Notes under the pieces: model-generated
Told to the model about the DNA's origin: nothing
Databases searched by the model: none
The model's input: only the letters and a program-made list of their open reading frames with translations
Translations under genes and position numbers: made by a program
Assembly: GCF_004348315.1 (NCBI RefSeq)
Contig: NZ_SMKC01000038.1
Location: 1 to 35,475, forward strand
Origin: Streptomyces sp. 8K308
GTDB lineage: Bacteria; Actinomycetota; Actinomycetes; Streptomycetales; Streptomycetaceae
DNA: 35,475 nt
Reading direction: 5' to 3'
Shown here: piece by piece, positions 32,704 to 35,475 of the stretch
How positions within the stretch are numbered: the first letter of the stretch is position 1
How the letters are laid out: the number at the start of each line of letters is the position of its first letter

Positions 32704-33477
32704 GTGACGGAACCAACGACGCTGGCCAACGAGACGATGGTGCCGGTGCTGCCGTGCGCGAACCCGGAGGAGACGCTGGCGTTCTACCGGGCGCTCGGCT
32801 TCGAGGCCACCTACCAACAGACACGTCCGTACCTCTACCTCGCTCTCGTGTGGAGCGGTGTGGAGGTGCACTTCGGCCGAGCACCACAGGGCCACGACCC
32901 GGCCCGCGAGGACGGCGGCTGCCTGGTCATGGTCGACGAGGTCGCCCCGTACCACGCCGCCCTCACCCAGGCCATGCGCGCCGCCTACGGCAAGGTGCTG
33001 ACCAAGGGGCTTCCCCGCATCACGCGCTTCCGCCCCGGCCAGACGCGGTTCACCCTCGTCGACCCGTCCGGTAACTCGCTCATCTTCATCCAGCGGGACG
33101 AGCCGGCCGAGCTCGAATACGGCGGTTCGAAGGAGTTGCAGGGCGTGGCCCGAGCGCTCGACAACGCCCGCATCTTCCGCGAGTTCAAGAACGACGACCG
33201 GGCGGCCTTTCGAACCATCTCGTCCGCACTGCGCAGGCACGGCGACACGGCCCCGGCCCTTGACCGAGCCCTTGCCCTGGCTACCCTCATCGAACTCGCC
33301 ACCGCGCTGAACGAGCAGGACAAGATCGAGGCATGGGCCCGCGAGCTGGAGCGGATCGACCTCACCGACGCGGAACGCAAGCGCGTCGCGGCGGAACTGC
33401 GCCATGCCGAGGACCTCACACAGTGGCTCACCGAGCACGCTCCCGGGAGGGAACCGCGCAACGACTCCTCGCGGTGA
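32704..33477 (+). CDS. VOC/glyoxalase-bleomycin-resistance superfamily protein
   Basis: 257 residues from GTG 32704 with GGAGG five bases upstream. The N-terminal half (about 10-130) is a VOC domain: MVPVLPCANPEETLAFYRAL, GFEATYQQTRPYLYLALVWS, VEVHFGRAPQG and FTLVDPSGNSLIFIQRDEP. VOC proteins are metal enzymes or drug-binding resistance proteins. The C-terminal half (about 135-257) is an unusual all-helical extension (ELQGVARALDNARIFREFKN; ALATLIELATALNEQDKIEA; LERIDLTDAERKRVAAELRH), making the protein twice the usual size. It is the only clearly intact gene between 28.8 kb and the end of the window, so it may be under selection. The substrate is not deducible. Confidence 0.88.
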   Translation: MTEPTTLANETMVPVLPCANPEETLAFYRALGFEATYQQTRPYLYLALVWSGVEVHFGRAPQGHDPAREDGGCLVMVDEVAPYHAALTQAMRAAYGKVLTKGLPRITRFRPGQTRFTLVDPSGNSLIFIQRDEPAELEYGGSKELQGVARALDNARIFREFKNDDRAAFRTISSALRRHGDTAPALDRALALATLIELATALNEQDKIEAWARELERIDLTDAERKRVAAELRHAEDLTQWLTEHAPGREPRNDSSR

Positions 33478-33821
33478 TCCGGCTGTTCAGCCCACGGACG
33501 GTGCCACCCGGTCCCGCCGTCTCGCTCCGCAAGGCGGCGCACCGCACACGACCGCCCGTGTGGATCGCCGACGCTCCACCCACCAGTTCGGGTTTCCGGT
33601 TCCGGTGGTCCTCAGGGGGAAGCCGCGCCGGCATCTGCACGTCGTGAGGTGATCCCGCCCGGGCCCTGCGCCGTGCCGGGGACGGCGGGAACGGAGCCCA
33701 CACCACCGTGACCCCAGCGCCGAGAGGAAGGCCGGGGGAGTGGTTGGCAGTCCCGGGTCGCAGGTCAGGAGACCATCTACGGCGACACCGAAGTGCGGCG
33801 TGACGGCGACGACCTGTGGAC
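33478..33821. other. Gene-free stretch with no recognised feature
   Basis: Several short high-GC3 fragments can be read, for example QETIYGDTEVRRDGDDLWTS near 33765-33825 and FPVPVVLRGKPRRHLHVV near 33595-33645, but no gene family was recognised. It lies between the VOC gene and a LacI remnant, and looks like decayed coding DNA. Confidence 0.45.
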
Positions 33822-34041
33822 CTCGCTCGTGGGGACGTCTCCCGTGCCGGGTACGGCGACGTGTCTCCTGCCGCTGACCTGCGGCCGCAGCTGACCTCGG
33901 TGAACGTGCCCTGCGAGGACCTGGGCCGTGCGGCCGTCCGTCTCGCCCCGACCAGCTCGGCCGCCCGGCCCGGGGCGAGCGGCACGTCCTCCTCGGCACG
34001 CGCGTCGTGGTCAGGAAATCCCCCAGGCTGCGGCGATCCCG
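33822..34041 (+). pseudogene. LacI-family regulator, 3' fragment, frameshifted
   Basis: The frame reads ARGDVSRAGYGDVSPAADLR, PQLTSVNVPCEDLGRAAVRL, A. This is the conserved C-terminal end of the LacI sensor domain (the usual form is a D-D-I-P segment, then LRPPLTTV and the ELGR helix). A missing C near 33946 shifts it; it then continues as DQLGRPARGERHVLLGTRVV VRKS split over the joint. No helix-turn-helix part is present upstream. It stands next to a beta-galactosidase remnant on the opposite strand, as in sugar operons. Confidence 0.7.
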
Positions 34042-34060
34042 TGAGCACAGGAGGCCGTCG

Positions 34061-34705
34061 CTACCCCGTCGCGGTCGGGGCGTGGCGTACTCCGACCGAG
34101 AGGTCCTCCGGAGTGTGGCGCGCGGCGTTGATCGCCAGCAGCGGTTCGCCGATGGCGAGGGGGCCGGCGCCGGTGGCGCGGTCCCAGTGGTTCTCCTCCG
34201 GACCGCGACCGTAGTAGTGCGGCCGGCCGAGCCGGCCTGGCAGGAGCAGGATCGTGCCGACCGCGGGGATGTACAGGAGGCTGGCGGTGCCGAGGGCGCA
34301 GGGTGTTGTGGACCTCGATCTCGGCGTTGCCGAAGACGGTGTAGGTGGTGGTGTAGGTGAACTCGACGGTGATCTCCACGGCGCGGTCGCGCAGCGCCAG
34401 GACCGCACGTCCGTGACGGTCCGGTTGGCGCCGGCGTCGCGCCAGGTCCGGTTGCGGATGTGCTGGCCGTTGCCCCGGTCGTTGTCAGTGGGCGCGCCGG
34501 CGGCGACGGGGAGTTGCTGCCTGGCGACCTCGAATCAGGCGTCCGCCCAGGCGGTGCGCTCGCGGGTGGTGAAGGACAGCTTGAGGCAGTACCCCGCGCC
34601 CGGCACCGGATCGTCCGGCAGCGTGAAGGGGACCGTGATCTCCCTGCCGGACAGCGGGAGGACGTCGAGGTCGTCCTCCCGCACCGACCAGTACAGAAGA
34701 GGTAG
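34061..34705 (-). pseudogene. GH2 beta-galactosidase (LacZ type), C-terminal remnant
   Basis: The minus-strand frame starts LLYWSVREDDLDVLPLSGRE and LSFTTRERTAWADA. A TGA at about 34536 stands where a Gly codon is expected, since FEVARQQLPV continues in the same frame. APTDNDRGNGQHIRNRTWRD matches the LacZ APTDND/W-R region. Then, in a shifted frame, come VEITVEFTYTTTYTVFGNAE and, after another shift, LGRPHYYGRGPEENHWDRAT, the domain-5 motif of GH2 beta-galactosidases. A deletion follows before GPLAIGEPLLAINAARHTPE and the end at 34061. The catalytic barrel is absent, and at least one nonsense codon, two shifts and one deletion are visible. Confidence 0.82.
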
Positions 34706-34715
34706 GGTCGGCCCC

Positions 34716-35348
34716 TTGGAGACGCGGCAGAAGGCGCCGATCGGCCGACCGCGAGGCTTCGACGCCGACCAGGCCCTCGAACAGGCCATGCGGGTCTTCT
34801 GGGAACAGGGCTACGAGGGCGCCAGCCTCACCGACCTGACCAACGCCATGGGCATCACCCAGACCAGCATGTACGCGGCCTTCGGCAACAAGGCGGACCT
34901 CTTCCGCAAGGCCCTGGAGCGCTACACCGAGGGCCCCGCCTCGTAAGGCGCCCGGGCTCTGCGAGAACCGACCGCCCGACAGGTGGCCACCGCGTGCCTG
35001 GCCGGCTCCGTCCGGGCCGCCACCCGCCCCGGCTGCCCCACCGGATGCCTCGGCGTCCAGGGATCCCTCGCCGCCGGCGACCAGGGATGCGAGGCCCGCG
35101 ACGACCTCATCGCCTGGCGCAACAAGCACACCTCCCTCCTCCGCGACCGCTTCCAGCAAGCCGTCGACGAAGGAGACCTGCCACCCGACAGCGACCCCGA
35201 CCTGCTCGCCCGCTACCTCATGACGGTGGCAAACGGAATCGCCGTCCAAGCCGCCAGCGGCACCACCCGCGACGACCTCCAGCAGGTGGCCGACATGGCC
35301 CTACGAATCTGGCCACCCACCGCGAGCCCAGACAAACTCGGCGGCTGA
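34716..35348 (+). pseudogene. TetR/AcrR regulator interrupted by one nonsense codon
   Basis: From the TTG at 34716 the frame reads ETRQKAPIGRPRGFDADQAL, EQAMRVFWEQGYEGASLTDL, TNAMGITQTSMYAAFGNKAD, LFRKALERYTEGPAS. This is a complete TetR helix-turn-helix. A TAA at 34944-34946 then stops it. The same frame continues without a gap as GARALREPTARQVATACLAG, then GCLGVQGSLAAGDQGCEARD and the helical sensor domain to the TGA 35346-35348. Relatives of this YxGPASYGxRAL type have Tyr at that place, so one C-to-A or T-to-A change explains the stop. The first 76 residues could still be made as a free DNA-binding domain. Start choice is uncertain because no strong ribosome site precedes the TTG. Confidence 0.82.
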
Positions 35349-35350
35349 GC

Positions 35351-35475
35351 GGGAGTGTCATGAATCAGGTGTGGATCTCCCCGAAGGAGTCACCTGATGA
35401 GTACGACGACTGATCGCCTGATCGAGACGGCTGGCGGCGTGTCGCTTGCCGAGGTAGGCGGGAGCGCTGAGGGTA
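35351..35475 (+). mobile_element. Left end of an IS256-type insertion sequence (continues beyond window)
   Basis: GGGAGTGTCATGAATCAGGT begins three bases after the TetR stop and looks like an IS left end; the transposase start follows at 35397. The right end and any target duplication are outside the window, so the exact boundary is an estimate. Confidence 0.55.
35397..35475 (+). CDS. IS256-family transposase, N-terminal 26 codons only
   Basis: ATG 35397 is preceded by AAGGAG seven bases upstream. The 26 readable residues, MSTTTDRLIETAGGVSLAEV and GGSAEG, match the N-terminus of streptomycete IS256-type (Mutator-like) transposases from memory. The gene runs off the window, so whether it is intact cannot be seen. 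Confidence 0.6.
   Translation, partial: MSTTTDRLIETAGGVSLAEVGGSAEG

Overview
The window is high-GC actinobacterial DNA, most likely from a Streptomyces chromosome. The support is near-universal G/C at third codon positions, frequent GTG starts, a gas-vesicle cluster in the streptomycete order O-A-F-G-J-L-S-K, a Tat-exported polysaccharide lyase, an ECF41-type sigma factor and a DUF574-type methyltransferase. The left and central parts (about 1-18 kb and 21.4-28.7 kb) carry intact genes. The stretches 18.0-21.4 kb and 28.8-35.4 kb are mostly broken genes and mobile-element remnants, as expected of accessory or chromosome-arm DNA.

Layout. 0.1-5.2 kb: a 1534-residue RHS/YD-repeat polymorphic toxin with a type VII-secretion-like N-terminus and a distinct C-terminal tail, followed by a small candidate immunity gene. 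5.2-7.5 kb (minus): an FAD-dependent NADH-dehydrogenase-like oxidoreductase and an ECF41 sigma factor (SigJ type); a good ECF41-like promoter lies between them. 7.7-8.5 kb: a secreted polysaccharide deacetylase. 8.6-12.7 kb: gvpOAFGJLSK, almost all translationally overlapped from gvpA onward, with a strong hairpin between gvpO and gvpA and a (GGAGCC)6 repeat ahead of a trailing TetR gene. 12.9-17.8 kb: a secreted GH5 cellulase, two overlapping CNNM/CorC-type membrane proteins and a DUF2252 protein.

18.0-21.4 kb: an alpha-carbonic anhydrase gene split by a 2459-bp transposon with 40-bp terminal inverted repeats and a 5-bp target duplication. The transposon is itself a nest of a Tn3-type tnpA remnant, a TniQ-like remnant and an IS982-type transposase remnant. 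21.5-25.5 kb (minus): a Tat-exported PL26-like rhamnogalacturonan lyase and a DeoR/LacI hybrid regulator with candidate operators. 25.9-28.7 kb: a small unknown protein, a DUF574-type methyltransferase, and a divergent MFS exporter/HxlR regulator pair sharing an operator-like repeat.

28.8-35.4 kb: truncated Na+/Ca2+ antiporter, SDR, XdhC and alcohol dehydrogenase pieces; frameshifted AadA-like and ricin-lectin genes; a frameshifted gene ending in a striking 44-residue tail with 12 cysteines; one intact VOC-family gene; LacI and beta-galactosidase remnants; a TetR gene with one nonsense codon; and the left end of an IS256-type element running off the window.

The most unusual signals are the 12-cysteine tail after a Gly-Gly, the exactly reconstructable transposon-split carbonic anhydrase, the RHS toxin tail with its neighbour, and the sequence-matched ECF41 promoter(s). 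No tRNA, rRNA or CRISPR array was seen. All assignments come from reading the sequence; no database search was run.
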